64,000 bases of DNA from Morella rubra (lineage: Eukaryota > Streptophyta > Magnoliopsida > Fagales > Myricaceae). Each line of letters begins with the position of its first letter. The stretch's first letter is position 1. Location: NCBI GenBank assembly GCA_003952965.2, contig CM025849.1:35553942-35617941 (forward strand). The letters run 5' to 3'. The notes beneath the pieces were generated by a model. It was not told the DNA's origin, searched no databases, and worked only from the letters and a program-made list of their open reading frames with translations. Both the position numbers and the translations under genes were made by a program. Shown piece by piece: positions 36,605-48,900 of this stretch.

Positions 36605-36702
36605 NNNNNNNNNNNNNNNNNNNNNNNNNNNNNNNNNNNNNNNNNNNNNNNNNNNNNNNNNNNNNNNNNNNNNNNNNNNNNNNNNNNNNNNNNNNNNNNN
36701 NN
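36605..36702. other. Assembly gap (98 N)
   Basis: A run of 98 Ns begins 12 bases into the intron after villin exon 11. Sequence to the right has no villin exons, so the true distance or linkage across the gap is uncertain. Confidence 0.98.
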
Positions 36703-38514
36703 GAAATCTTCATGTCCACATGATTAAATTTTCACCAACGTGGGGTGCTCTAAATTAATGGAAATGTCAGTGGCCTGATGAGTCAGATTGCAGAGCGAAA
36801 GGCAAACTCTTTCTTCCTCAAACAGTACTGGTGCCTAAAATACGAGGGCTTTCCAACCTTTTCTAACGAATCCAACTCACAATAAGATCACAATGTCTTG
36901 ATTGGTGATTGATGCATGGGTGATTAATTAACAGATGTTATACAAGCAGGCGAAGAAGACAAATACCCTACTGTGAGCTGCTGAGGTGAAAAGCTATCCT
37001 GCAAGGTGATTCATCATTCACAATCCCAATAGATATAATTAATTATGTAGTTGATGATCAATAGATCAGTTTTGTCTTAGTACTCTATTATACCCTTATA
37101 AGCTAGCTGTAGTACTGCATTATTTTAAGTGATAACGTACAAAAATTACCTAAACTATTTGGCCAAAGTCTATCATTGAGAAACGAGTTTCTGAACAGGA
37201 TTGAAATCCAAGAACTAGATATATATATATATAATACTAATGAACTCTATTCAAATCCAAACAAAGCCGTACGTAAGGTTTCGAAAGGAAAAAGCTGGCG
37301 ATATAGGAAGGCAGCCTGTAAGTTTTTTTATAAAACAGGTCGGTTAATTTGTGCTTAAGATCGGGTCAAATATTTTTAAATGATCATGATGCATGTGGCT
37401 GCAGCTTTAAAAACCGTTGGATTGTGGGGATTTCATTATCTTAACCGTTGCTCACAATTGCCCATGACATTGCTAAGGACAATAACCGAGCCGCGCGTGA
37501 GCATGCCAGGCGCTCGATGCGCGCACTACCAGTGAATGTACGTAGGAATTTATTAGAATCTCTTATAATTAATGCATCACTATAATGCATACGTATGGAA
37601 AGGGAGGGGAGACTTAGCTGGGGTAAATTTTTGTCTCCGACTCTCCCCATTGCAAAACGCTGCGTTCAATTAAGTTACGTTAGTACTCCAGATAATATTT
37701 GTTCGACATCATTTTTAAAAGAAGCTGCTAGTAGATAAACGCACGCAGTTAATTAAGTGCATGCGTTTCCGCACTAGACAAGTTAAGAATATTAATGTAC
37801 GTCATTTTTGTCTTCATTCCAATTAATATATAGAGATTTACCACAGAATGATCTTTGAAAAATATAAATTATTAGGAAATGCATATTGGAATATTATACG
37901 TAAAATAATTTATTTTATTTCAATATGATATAATTAAATTAAATATTTAATTAATTGTGGTTAGACCAATGTCAGTATAAAGCCAACTGATTCTATAATT
38001 AAATTTAATATTAATGAATCTTACTATTACAAATTAAAAAATTGTCAAAAACATGGGCCCATTAGAGATGTCATAGAATTAGCAGTATATTAGTAGTTGC
38101 AAATAGAACCGCTCATTTATTTATTGTTGCTCGACTAGACATCCCTAATACTATCGTGGTCGTCGCCGAATCCTGAGACTTCGCAGCATTTAATTTGTCA
38201 GCTTATTACTCAACTTCATCCTAGTGTTGATCCCACCACAGAGAATTCCTCTTCCAAAGTCGTGTAGCAATCAGACACTATTACTTATTACTTACTTAAT
38301 TTAATAATTTATTCTATCAAAAGAACGCAACCCTAAGCAATTATACAAAATACCTTCGAGAAAATGATGTCTTAGTCAATACTAGAACATAATCAGTATC
38401 ATACCCATAAGGTAAAGACGAGGATTTCCAGACTCTAAAGCAGCTAGATTAATGTTAGAGCCGGAACCCTTGACATAAGCAATGAAAGAACTAAATTATT
38501 GAAATTGGTAAGTA
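36703..38514. other. Intergenic, no gene seen
   Basis: No coding frame with family signatures. AT-rich, with a short (AT)n at about 37219-37232. I looked for the missing villin repeats and headpiece here and did not see them. Confidence 0.5.
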
Positions 38515-38583
38515 CATATTATATATATATATATATTATATATATATATATTATATATTATATATATATATATATATATTATA
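38515..38583. repeat. (TA)n microsatellite
   Basis: Interrupted TA repeats with occasional TTA breaks over about 70 bases. Confidence 0.9.
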
Positions 38584-38671
38584 ATTTAAGATAGTTACTT
38601 GGGCCGGTTACAAATGCATGCATGTCAAACATGCATGTAATGGATCGATGGAGATTAAAATCAATCGCAAA

Positions 38672-39127
38672 TTAATATACGTATACCGTACCTCGTCTGC
38701 ATTGTCTTTGCAGGAAAGCCCTCCATGCAGTGTTTGGGGCAAGCCGATCCGCCACATCCCATGTTCGTCGCAATTTCCTGGGTCGAGAGGACGGCTCGAT
38801 AGGATCGGGGGAAGAGGAAGAGGATGGCTCCCTTACCCCACGTTGCGCCCTACTGCTTGTTGTGGCAGGAGGAGAGTTTCCGCGTGGACGCATACGTGTG
38901 GTAGAAATGGCTGGTGTGCTCGGTGGAATGTCAACGAGATCACCGCTGGGAGCTGGAGAGTTCATGATCACCGAGTACTCTGGGCTCAGTGGAATGTCTG
39001 TAGACGGACAATAGCATCGGCGGGAAGCTGGCGACATGGCGGGCGGAGAACGACGTCCCAGACCTCTACCTAGTTCGTCGCTGGATGATGTAGTATTGGT
39101 ACTAGCAGAGGATGTTGGCGTGGCCAT
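38672..39127 (-). CDS. Hypothetical Ser/Pro/Arg-rich protein
   Basis: I do not recognise this gene. From the Met at 39127 the frame gives about 151 aa. It starts MATPTSSASTNTTSSSDELG, then Ser/Pro-rich stretches, then a basic segment SRPRKLRRTWDVADRLAPNT with AWRAFLQRQCRRG. The frame is GC-rich compared with its AT-rich surroundings, and a TATA box lies about 143 bases upstream. A possible donor (CGACGAG/GTACGG) just before the 3' end suggests the last few codons may be intron and that a further exon exists. The other strand is also open here, so direction is inferred from the TATA box and the codon sense. It could be a disordered regulatory protein or chance. Confidence 0.35.
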   Translation of the reverse strand: MATPTSSASTNTTSSSDELGRGLGRRSPPAMSPASRRCYCPSTDIPLSPEYSVIMNSPAPSGDLVDIPPSTPAISTTRMRPRGNSPPATTSSRAQRGVREPSSSSSPDPIEPSSRPRKLRRTWDVADRLAPNTAWRAFLQRQCRRGTVYVY

Positions 39128-39269
39128 GGGGATCAATTGTCGACGATGGTTTGAAAAATTAAACTGCACTGATCAGTTAATTTACTTAGAACGGTATGGG
39201 GATTCAAAGGTGTGTTTGGCAGATATAATGAAAGGTACGTACTGCGACATATATGGGGTGAAGTGGACC

Positions 39270-39277
39270 AATATATA
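39270..39277 (-). promoter_or_regulatory. Possible TATA box of the Ser/Pro-rich gene
   Basis: TATATATT on the minus strand, next to a GC-rich GGCGCGCGCC stretch, 143 bases before the proposed ATG. Confidence 0.35.
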
Positions 39278-40538
39278 GGCGCGCGCCCACCGAATACGAA
39301 AGGACATTTCAGCTGCAGTCTGCAGATGGCTGTAATAATTACAAAACGTTGCAGCCGAAATCTGAAAAGGCATGATTGATAGGCACGATCTTATACCGTT
39401 ATATGTAAGGTTTCTAGGATTACGAAAGGTTTTAGCCAAAATCCTCGTAGGCGTGCACTCGTGCCGTGGGGTTCGAGGAGGCAGGGGGAATTAATTCAGT
39501 CCAAAGGGGGCATTTGTTCAAAGTTAGTCAAAGGAACGGTCAAGATTTAAATTAACAATAATACATCCAAGGGTTAGGAGTTGTATTTGTCTCATGTCTC
39601 ATTAAATGAAGTGCAAAATCCTAACCGTAGATATATTGTTTTAAATCTAAGCTGAATATATAACGTGTGGACAATTTCGGCTGGAATTTTCATGGATCGT
39701 GGCGTGTGTCATTCTTCATAGGCAGTGGGTTCTGGGGGGAAGAGTCAACTTGTATTCAACTTGGATGGGGGATGCGTACCGGCCAATTTAATAAATATCG
39801 CACACTAGCAGCTACGAAAAAGGGTGGGATTACGAATGGGTGCTTTTCCAAACTCCTTCGAAAGTGGGGTCCGAAATTTTAGTGTGTTGGTTATATATGT
39901 AATTTGATTATGGTGGGGAAATTTGCTTTTTAGTGATCACTAGGTTTTACACCCTTTTTAATTTTAGTCCTGCATTTTAATGGGTCCAAATTTTAGTCCT
40001 TAATCTTTCATCCTTGAAAAATTTAGTCCTTCTGTTATTCTGCCGTGAGTCCCTTTAACGGAATGAGTTTACACGTCAGCAATACCATACACGTCACTCA
40101 CTGTGCTCCACCTAAGCTTTTTGGAAGTTGTCATTCTCTCCCTAAACGACACCCAACAGATTAATTTCATTTAAAATTTGTGAGACGGTACTGCGTTTGG
40201 AACAGCTAGCTCGACTACGACTAGCTTCCAAGGCCGCGGCCATGTAATGATGCGTTTTCTCTAGGATGCAGATCCCTTTCAAGAAGGCTGTGTTTTGCTA
40301 ATTAATTAGCTTAATTTTCCGTTTCTATATCAGATGCATGCATTTTGCACCCCTTGCAGACCATTAAGACGAGACGCTAGTCTTAGTGGATCTGCAAGCA
40401 GTCGGCTGCGCATCAAGTCCGCCCTTCTAACAAACAAGATAAGACAAAAAAGAATATAACTGCGGCTACGTAACTTGAACAAGATCAGGAAGCTGCTACA
40501 AAGAAGATCTCCATGCCAATACTACCCATGAATTAAAA
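39278..40538. other. Intergenic with a lone Mutator-type end
   Basis: No gene. Positions about 39935-40160 contain TTTTAGTCC three times, CCTTTAACGG and ACACGTCAGC, the usual sequence of plant Mutator-like terminal repeats. No inverted partner was found within several kilobases. Confidence 0.45.
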
Positions 40539-40570
40539 TATATATATATATAATATATATATATATATAT
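40539..40570. repeat. (TA)n microsatellite
   Basis: About 32 bases of TA repeats with one break. Confidence 0.85.
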
Positions 40571-40689
40571 GCCCCAATACTCCTTTCAAACTCGACTCGA
40601 AAGAGCTAAGAGGCAGGGATGATGTTCTTTCTTTTAGAGAAATCTCGAGCGTCTGCACTTGGTAGGAAGACCTCGAGGGAAAATGTTTC

Positions 40690-40960
40690 TTTTTGAAGGT
40701 GTTTAAAGACGTGTAGAAACGAAATGGACAGTTTCAAGATGCTGATTTTTCTCTCCAGCACTGCATGTGTCGACACATTGGTAGACTAGTGTCGACACAT
40801 CGCACTGACACCCGATAGCATATTTTCAGACCACTTTCAAGGTGTCGACACATGCTGCAAATAATTTGAAAATATTGAAACGTTGCCAGCTCATTAAAAT
40901 GCTCCAAAATGTCATGGATCATATATGCATTAATGGCCTTGTTAATTTTTATGATTAGGA
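40690..40960 (+). mobile_element. Fragment of the same LTR family as 11976-13298
   Basis: Shares with 12170-12410, in the same order, GGTGTTTAAAG, GATGCTGA, repeated GTGTCGACACAT units, TTTTCAGACCA, GTCGACACATGCTGCAA and a GCCAACTCAT/GCCAGCTCAT stretch. The outer LTR parts are missing. Confidence 0.65.
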
Positions 40961-42950
40961 TTAGGATTATCCTAGATTTCGTCCCTGCAATGATCATGTA
41001 TTAATGGCCTTGTTACTATACTAAAGGTTAAATTAATTGTCTCAGTCAAAAACAAAATTTCCTCTTAATGTTGTGTCTATTTTATTTTATTCCAATTTGT
41101 TCGCATGAATTTGTATAAAGATGTAACTGTTTAACCTTGTTCTCGTGCAAAACCTTGATAAAAAAATTGAGATATCATTATGTCCTTTTCAGTTGTCTTG
41201 TTTATAGTCTAAATAATCAAAGTTGTTTAATTGTCTTTTGCTTAGCTAGCGATATATTGTTTGATCACAAAAATAGCATTCGTTGACACGAAAGAAAAGC
41301 AAATTAATGCGCAGAAGCGATCTGATCTAGGAAAGTAGTAATGGTTTCTTCTCTCTTTGAACGCTTTTTAGAAAAGAAAAAATAATAATAATAATATGTT
41401 TTAATGTTCTGACTTCTGATCCATATATTCCCTTGCCATACGCAGGACATCTAGGCGCTTATAGGCTCTCAAATTTATCGTAGAACGAGAAGGGCAACGT
41501 GAGGATCTAAATGGTCTGTCCAAAGAAATTCCGCTGTGGGCCTGCTTCGAGTCTTTTAGATGGACTTGACTTGACTAATTTGAGTTGACGTGACTTGATG
41601 CGGAAGCACATGGATTCAGCCACCAGCCTTAATTGCCTAATTGGAATTTGACATTCTAAAAGAATTGCTGATGCTTGCCGACAATACAAAGGTTTGGAGA
41701 CGCGTGGCTAAAAAGAGTGCAAGCAGCTACAATCGTTTGGGGCAAAACAAAAATTATTTATTGTTTGCATAATCCAGATGCAAACACGAATTTTTGAGAC
41801 ATTACAATGACGTTGTTGACCCTATTACTTGCATTTGGCGATTTCTTACAACTGATAGCTCTGATGGTTCATCCTGAAACGGCACAAGCGCCGTCACTTA
41901 GGTTTTGGAGTGATGTATACCACCTCCTCAGTATAATTGTCGCATAGAATATAAGGGACTACGGATGTATCACTATCGATGCGGTTATCTTTTGGAAGGG
42001 TTTTGGCTTTGCTCGAACAGAAAGGTACGGAGGGAATATGAGGAAAGAAAGGAAGGAACTTTTTTTTTTGGTAGATGAAAGGAAGGAACTTTATAGTAGC
42101 ATTTGTAATTTTTAACAAAAACAGAGTATGAAACAGGGGACTAGAATTTTCTTTGGAAAGCCCAGAAGAAGAATTATCTCTGGAAAGGTCGCGATTGATC
42201 CTTGGACGGGCTCGTTTTCGTAGTGGGCCAACCTTCAATGGTTAAGTTTTGGCCCATTAAAAAACAGATATTCGCAGCTGTCTAAAACCGATCGGAATTA
42301 ATGCATCTTTAATTCTCCTTCCTGGGGATTTGTCTTTATTCAGCTTATAGTTCTGATTCATCTTTTTCTAAACGCATCTCATGATAGTAGTTGTGTAATT
42401 TTACCTATTTTTTTATTTACTGATTCTGTGTTATTCTTATTTTAACCTTTATTATACTGATTTTTGATAGAGTTAATTATGAGAAATTAAGCATGGACAC
42501 ACACATATAATAATCTCAGATAGTTTTAATAGTTAAGACATTGAGATTGAAATATAAATAAACGACAAAATACATTGTGAGACCAAAGGTGTGTACGTTA
42601 CAGTGCAATCTTAGCCCAAGGACACAAAACTCTCTCTCAACAAGTATATGAATCTAACTTCGTTTGACAATAGATTAGGGGTAAGAACATAATCAATAAT
42701 ATGTACCACATCTATACAGAGCGTCCACACAAGAAGTCCAAGAACTTCAATCTGCCCATTCCAAAACAACGCTCCTTTTGTATTTCGGATGTGCAACTCT
42801 GTGACATATGCACGTGGACCCAACCGCGCACAAGAAACAGCTACTAGGGTAAAAAAGAGAAACTTCTAGAAGTAATTTTAAAGTATACAACACACACACT
42901 CACGTGTAGGTTAATATAAATACTGCAATAAACCATTCTGTTTGACTTGA
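40961..42950. other. Intergenic, no gene seen
   Basis: Only short frames. No conserved domain, RNA gene or transposon ends recognised. Confidence 0.45.
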
Positions 42951-45900
42951 TGGATTAAGAGCTTAGTTGCATTATGAAGTCTGTAGCACTTCACATGGCT
43001 TCTGCGCATTGAATTGGAGAGCTGGATCCATTGCACTTGGCCAGCTGGCCCTCATAAAGATCAGCATGACAGAAGTTTCGCAGCTAGTTATGGGTTATAA
43101 TCGGTGACTCGTAATGATGATATAATTGCGAAAGTACGCCTAAGTCCTCGTCGATCCCGGACAACGATCGAAAGACCAGAGACACTAGTGTTTACTAAGG
43201 GATGTCAAACTACGTGTGAGTACTCTTGTCATAGAGTTTGGCTCTCTGGGCAATGGCCACCTCACTTAGAGAGCAACTTACTCTCTAGAGCAACAAGACA
43301 ACTACTACCAGACGGAAAGATGGTACACTAGTTGAGTTGCCACGCGCATCATAACACTGAACTTGTTTAGCATGCGAGAAAATAAAACTTGACGGAAGAA
43401 GAGTTCTTCGTTTGAAACAGATCAAGAGAGCAGCAAAAAGCTTATCGTGTCATAAGAGGAACAATGCATATAAGCATACTCGTGCAATGAGGTTTATCAC
43501 GCGATGATGGAGGAATAATGGATTAATTGAAAGTACTCCCGGGCACCCATAGGTAGCCTCCCTTAAAGCCACTCTCATACTTGCTTACTATATTTGGTTG
43601 GTTGTTCGAGGGGAGGGGCGCGGGGATGAGTGATGGTGGCAGTGAGGTACCACTCAAAATGAGAGTAGTTACCTTTTGACGCATTTCAAACTGCAAATCA
43701 CACCGACACAACCCCTTAGTTCGCACAGCCACTCCTTTTGGATCTATGTCTTGGATATAATGCACATTGAGATAGCCTTTTTATTTAGTGATAAAAGATG
43801 TCGTAGCTATGGACAATACGCTTTTGATACACAATACGGAGCCGTAGATCGCTGGCGAACGTATGTAATATCTTACGTAATACATGTGGGAAATTCTTTT
43901 ATGTTTATCAAAGGACATGGAATCCACATGAGGTATCGTGTCTTGAGAGAACTTCGACAACATAGCAGCTCTTGGATGAAAGGAGAAACCTACAGGCGCG
44001 CGCGCATGCTCACATCTCTTGACGTGTTCATTACTGGAACACCACACAGAACGATACTGGTGTTGTGCTTCTCATTCTAGTTGTGAGAGGAGGAGCACGC
44101 TTCACATAGCACTGAACTACACTCATGTGTCTTGAGCAGAGATCTTTGAACTTTCTGCACAACTCTTTCTTGCTCTTCAAACTCTGATCTTGTCTAGTAA
44201 TCAGTCATCGCGATCCAGTCTTCATTGCCTAAATTTATGGTAGATAAACCTATTATACCTTCCCAAATAGTTGGCAACATATAAAAAAAAAACAAAAAGG
44301 GAAATTCAAAATTATAATAAATATTATTTTATATTGGACTGCGGGAATCAAAGAGTCATGAATTTTTTGAAGTTTTCCGCTTTACTTTTACTTTTAGCTC
44401 ATTGCAACCCATAATAAAGTGATACAACTATTCCAATTAATAACCTTACAGCCACATGCATCTAACTCATTGACACCAGAAAGTCAATGCTACTCGAACA
44501 CATACAAAACAAGGTCTCATAGACTTGAGCAACAATTCGACAAACACGCTCATCACAAAAGACTTAGAGATTCGGACGCGCTGAGCAAACGCTTCTGACA
44601 CACCAATGCTTTCGCAAATAAAGCTGTATATTTAGACACTCGATCTCAGTTCCCCAATGAAAGATGGCACAAGATTTGTTCCTTCTAAGCCAGTACGACA
44701 TCAATTTCATATTGCCTATCATAGTTAATTATTTAGTTCTATAATACACGGGAAATTAAAAACTAATAATATAATAAATATATATGAGTGAACTCTGTTA
44801 TTATTAGTTAATAATCGGACTATGCAATGCCCGTGGAAAAATCCCATACGGGAGCACGCATGGTAAATCTATTAAAGTGACCATCGCATGAGTTATGGAG
44901 GAGTATTTTGTGCAAGAGTAGGACAGAAAGGGAAGCAACACAGATGTGAAGTGACAAAAAAATAACTAACTATGAGAAACAGAACGGCAAATCCTCGGAT
45001 GGACCGTTCACTTGCAGTTTTTGAAGTGCTGGGGCCTATCCTTTTTGTGCGCGTCTATAATCAAAATTTAAATTTAGAAGTGGAATCTCAGAGTAGCGAT
45101 CTTGATGTTTAAAAACATGAGCGGAATATGAAGAATTGTAGTGTTAGGTGAATGGAAAGTAAATGCAATGTCTAGCAATAGGATTCTGTGTGAAGATTGG
45201 ATACCAGCTCATCGATGCGACAAATTAACTTCGAATATGGTAATTCCACATTAAGAAATTGTCATATTCAAGTATGATTAGAAAATATTGATAACAGATA
45301 CTCCGCATATGGAGATATGTTATTACTATCTATAGGATATAGACATACATCCATCAAATGTTGTATATCGTTATGTAATGGGAGAAAAATAATAGACATT
45401 ATCTATTTTATTTTTTTTTCTTAAGGGGCTTCTATAGCGCATTCAATTTGATTTTTCATGCAAAGTTGTGATTATGCCCTTTGCATGCTGTATATGATTA
45501 TAATGAAATCGTAAATAAGATTGGTTATGAGCATATGCCACGACTAAGGAAAAAATGAGTTTTTCATGTTTATTATACAGCCACACAAATCAGTACACAG
45601 GTAAAGAAGACTTGAAATCTGAAATAATTGATGCCGAGTGTCACGCGCACATAGCGTACCTGTCTAAATTAGTTTATATGACAGAGATATTATAAGCAAT
45701 TGGATTTTTGTGTCTAATTCTCCCTTCAGTATCACATATGGGACAGACAAGTCTGATTCATGCGAACAGATCTATGAAACAAATATCTTTACAGTGATGA
45801 TTATATACTTAGGACTATCCAACTGTTCATCTCAATGTGGTAAAGGTAAATTCGAGATGCAAGATAATATACTTTTATATTAAGTCTCGAATCGCAATGG

Positions 45901-48900
45901 TCGGAGTGGGGGATGAAGTATTAGATGCATAAACGAATTATGCTACCTTATTCTCGCTCGCACCATTGTGAATACATTGTAGACCCATTTGTACGAGTCA
46001 CTAATAATTTGTTGTTAAGGGCTCAGTTTTTTTCTGCTCTTCTACTTCATTTTCATATTTATTTTTCTAAATACTCTCAGAGTTATCAAGATAACTATGT
46101 GTTTTTCTAAAAAAGTAGTAGTCGCAGAGAAGTAGTGTCTATAGTGTGTTATAGTGGATTATGATGTTCGTATTCAAGTATACACATGTACCCACAAATA
46201 AAGAGAGAGATCATGTCGATTGGCTTTGCACAATATTAAGAGTCTTGTGTTGGAGTGGCATATCATTGGCTTCGAGTTTTACTAACAGCATAACACTAAG
46301 TGTTCCTCTAAGGAGATCGCGTTCGAGTTGTGAGCTGTGGGGGTTGAATAAGCTCGAACTTAGAGTCAATTGACTAACGAGGGCCTTATTATTTCTCTAC
46401 TAATCTGGTCACGCGGTGAGTATTCGCATAATTCAACACAGGCTGAACTGTAAATAGCAAAGTGATAAAATAGGGATCACTCGACCTAAAGTTGTGTTGA
46501 ATCAGACACCTGCTGTTTAAGAGCCAAGTCTACGATCCAAATTTGGCTCGGAGCTGGAACTCGACAGTAGTATGTCTATATGAACACGCGATCGCGAATA
46601 TCAGCGCGTTGCGGTTCACGGGACAGACACTCAGTCTGCACATCAGGCACCCCGTTGGTTTGCCCGGCTCTGATCCGACCGTTCTTGGCACTCAGACACA
46701 AGTAAATTTGTTCCTCATGTAAAGTAAGATATAAATGCATACTTCAGTAAAAAGTTTTTCAGAAGTTAAAGTTAATGCCAACATACAGAAATTTTGCTCA
46801 GAAGTGCCTTTTCTGTATTCATTTAGTGTACAAGCTGTGTTACCTTAATCATCACAGCCTTGAAAATTTGCACTAAAGTCAGAAGAATAATTCGGCGCTT
46901 CTGCTAAATCCCAGAAGCTAAGCTAGTTGTCTGAAGAGACGCATTTAGGACTCATGTAATCTCAATAGAAAGAACCTTCGCAGAGAGAGTACAGAGGCAT
47001 AGAGAGAATGAAGAGAGACCGATGATGGAGGGGCGGTAGGGAGTGAGTGGGAATTCATTCCCGGCATGAACCGACGAATAGCTCTACAGATCCATGTACG
47101 GCGCTCAACCAGTAAGTGGGATCCGGTGAGTGTAGTAAATTGCTCAGACTGTATAACCATGCTAAAAGGGAACGTAGGGCGCATACATCTAACGAGACAA
47201 GACACATTCAATCAAGGGTTGAATCGTGCCTAAAAACAATATAGAAAGAAGGGGGGGATTTCGAGCCACATTGACCTCACTATTAGTGGCAACAGTCACT
47301 CGCTCTTTGTGGGAGAGTACGCTCAAGACTAAGCTCTGGGTCGGGATATTCGATGGAGTATGCGTTCTTCGTCATCTCTTGCCTTTAACACTAACCACAT
47401 TTTGAAACTCAATCTTCATTTGCTAATTCTTTTTTAGGTTTCTTCTTTGGAGTTTCCAGGGTTGTGCTGAAGCTGGGATTCTTTGAATGAGTTTGGTAAA
47501 GTATTTATCTTTTTGGCTCGTTGCAAGTTACCGGAATGGGGTACTTTCATTAGCTTGATAGAGGTAAATTCGGGTAGTTTTTGGAATGGTTTGCAAATAC
47601 TCGCTTCTAAAGGGCTTTCTCGCATATTTTAATTCGACAGAACCACCCATGATTAATTTGAAATCCAGTCTGTATGCATTGTAGGGACATTTCGCCGGGA
47701 TTCGGTGATTTGTAGACTGGCAGCGACAGACTGTCTTGAAAGGACACTGTAGCTAGAACATACAGATATTTTCATTCTGTCTTTCGTACTGGGGACAACG
47801 AAACAAACGAATTCATTTACTTAATAGTAGACGACAAACGCCTCAAACGTTATCGTCGCTACTACACAAATAGTCAAGTAGTAATTCGGTGTGTTAATAA
47901 GGGAAGAATCTGCTATAAGACAAAAATATGTATCTCACATGCTATGGAAGGATATAAGCAGATATAGTAGATCCATTATGGAGGTACAGTATCTAATAGT
48001 ATAAGTCTTGGGAAGAATTATTTTTATTGTTATTATAATGTGTTCATTCTTTCGTGAATGATTTACTGTTGATCTCTGAAAGGATGATGTGAGATTCTAA
48101 TGAATTCTGTATATGTTAATTGTGGGTACCAACATTGACATTATATATATGTTATTTTTTAGTTGGGATATCGTGTTAGAGGAATTAAGTCGTGTCTGGG
48201 TTGACTGTGGTTTGAGAACAAATTCGTTATATACACGTATTTTAATAATGTAGAGTTAGAGAGATATGGTTGAGGAAACTCTCTAGCAAAAAACTGTTCT
48301 TCCAAGGAACGTCTTTTTATAAGTACACCCGGACGAAAGTCAAGTTGTCCAATCATACAGGGTCCAGCTCTCGGTGAAAGACGTGTGTCACCGTCGAATT
48401 TAATTGAAGCGGTTTTTATGAATTTGCACGAGAGTGCGCAAGCGCTGTACGACACTATAATAGTCGCACGCAATGGGTACTTCAATCTAACCTATAGCAT
48501 ATTCTTTTCTACTTCCATAGGTACACATGTAGAAAAAAGTCTGGGATATCTTGTTTTAATTGTGTGGCACGGTGTACGTTAGGGCTGGTTAAGGCATGAT
48601 GCATGTGAAAGTCAGAGGAGGATTGAACTTATGGGGAATACATAGTTGTATAAATCAGCTTTCCAAATGAATTTACGGGAGTCTGATTTTAGTTGGTGGC
48701 TACAGCGTAGTGTATCAACCGGTGATTACAATGGTATGCTGTAAACTCCATAAGTGTGATTTTGGGAATTGTAAAGTATAATGCTTATAACACTGGATAT
48801 TTGTCAGAGATCCAAATATTTGGAGTCAAGATTTTCTCTAATAAATAAGTGCTGCTGATTGTTGGAGTTTATAGTAAATGTTAAAAGAAAATTTACTCAG

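Noticed and set aside
36703..37010. Continuation of the villin gene right of the gap
   Set aside because: Reading all frames gives no gelsolin repeat or headpiece motif. A short acidic GEEDKYPT-like stretch is followed at once by a stop.
38618..39073. Plus-strand frame of 151 codons overlapping the Ser/Pro-rich gene
   Set aside because: It is rich in Arg, Trp and Cys as expected for the complement of Ser/Pro-rich codons, and it has no promoter signal. The minus frame is preferred, though neither is proven.
43104..44080. Several open frames of 75-134 codons on both strands
   Set aside because: They overlap one another in different frames, lack any family signature and have no splice context.
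46690..46820. Possible duplicate of IPK1 intron 6 (shared TAAGATATAAATG and CAGAAATTTTG with 50500-50580)
   Set aside because: Only short AT-rich words match, and the sequence between them does not align.
46945..47211. Minus-strand frame of 88 codons
   Set aside because: No domain or promoter, no neighbouring exons, and a length expected by chance.
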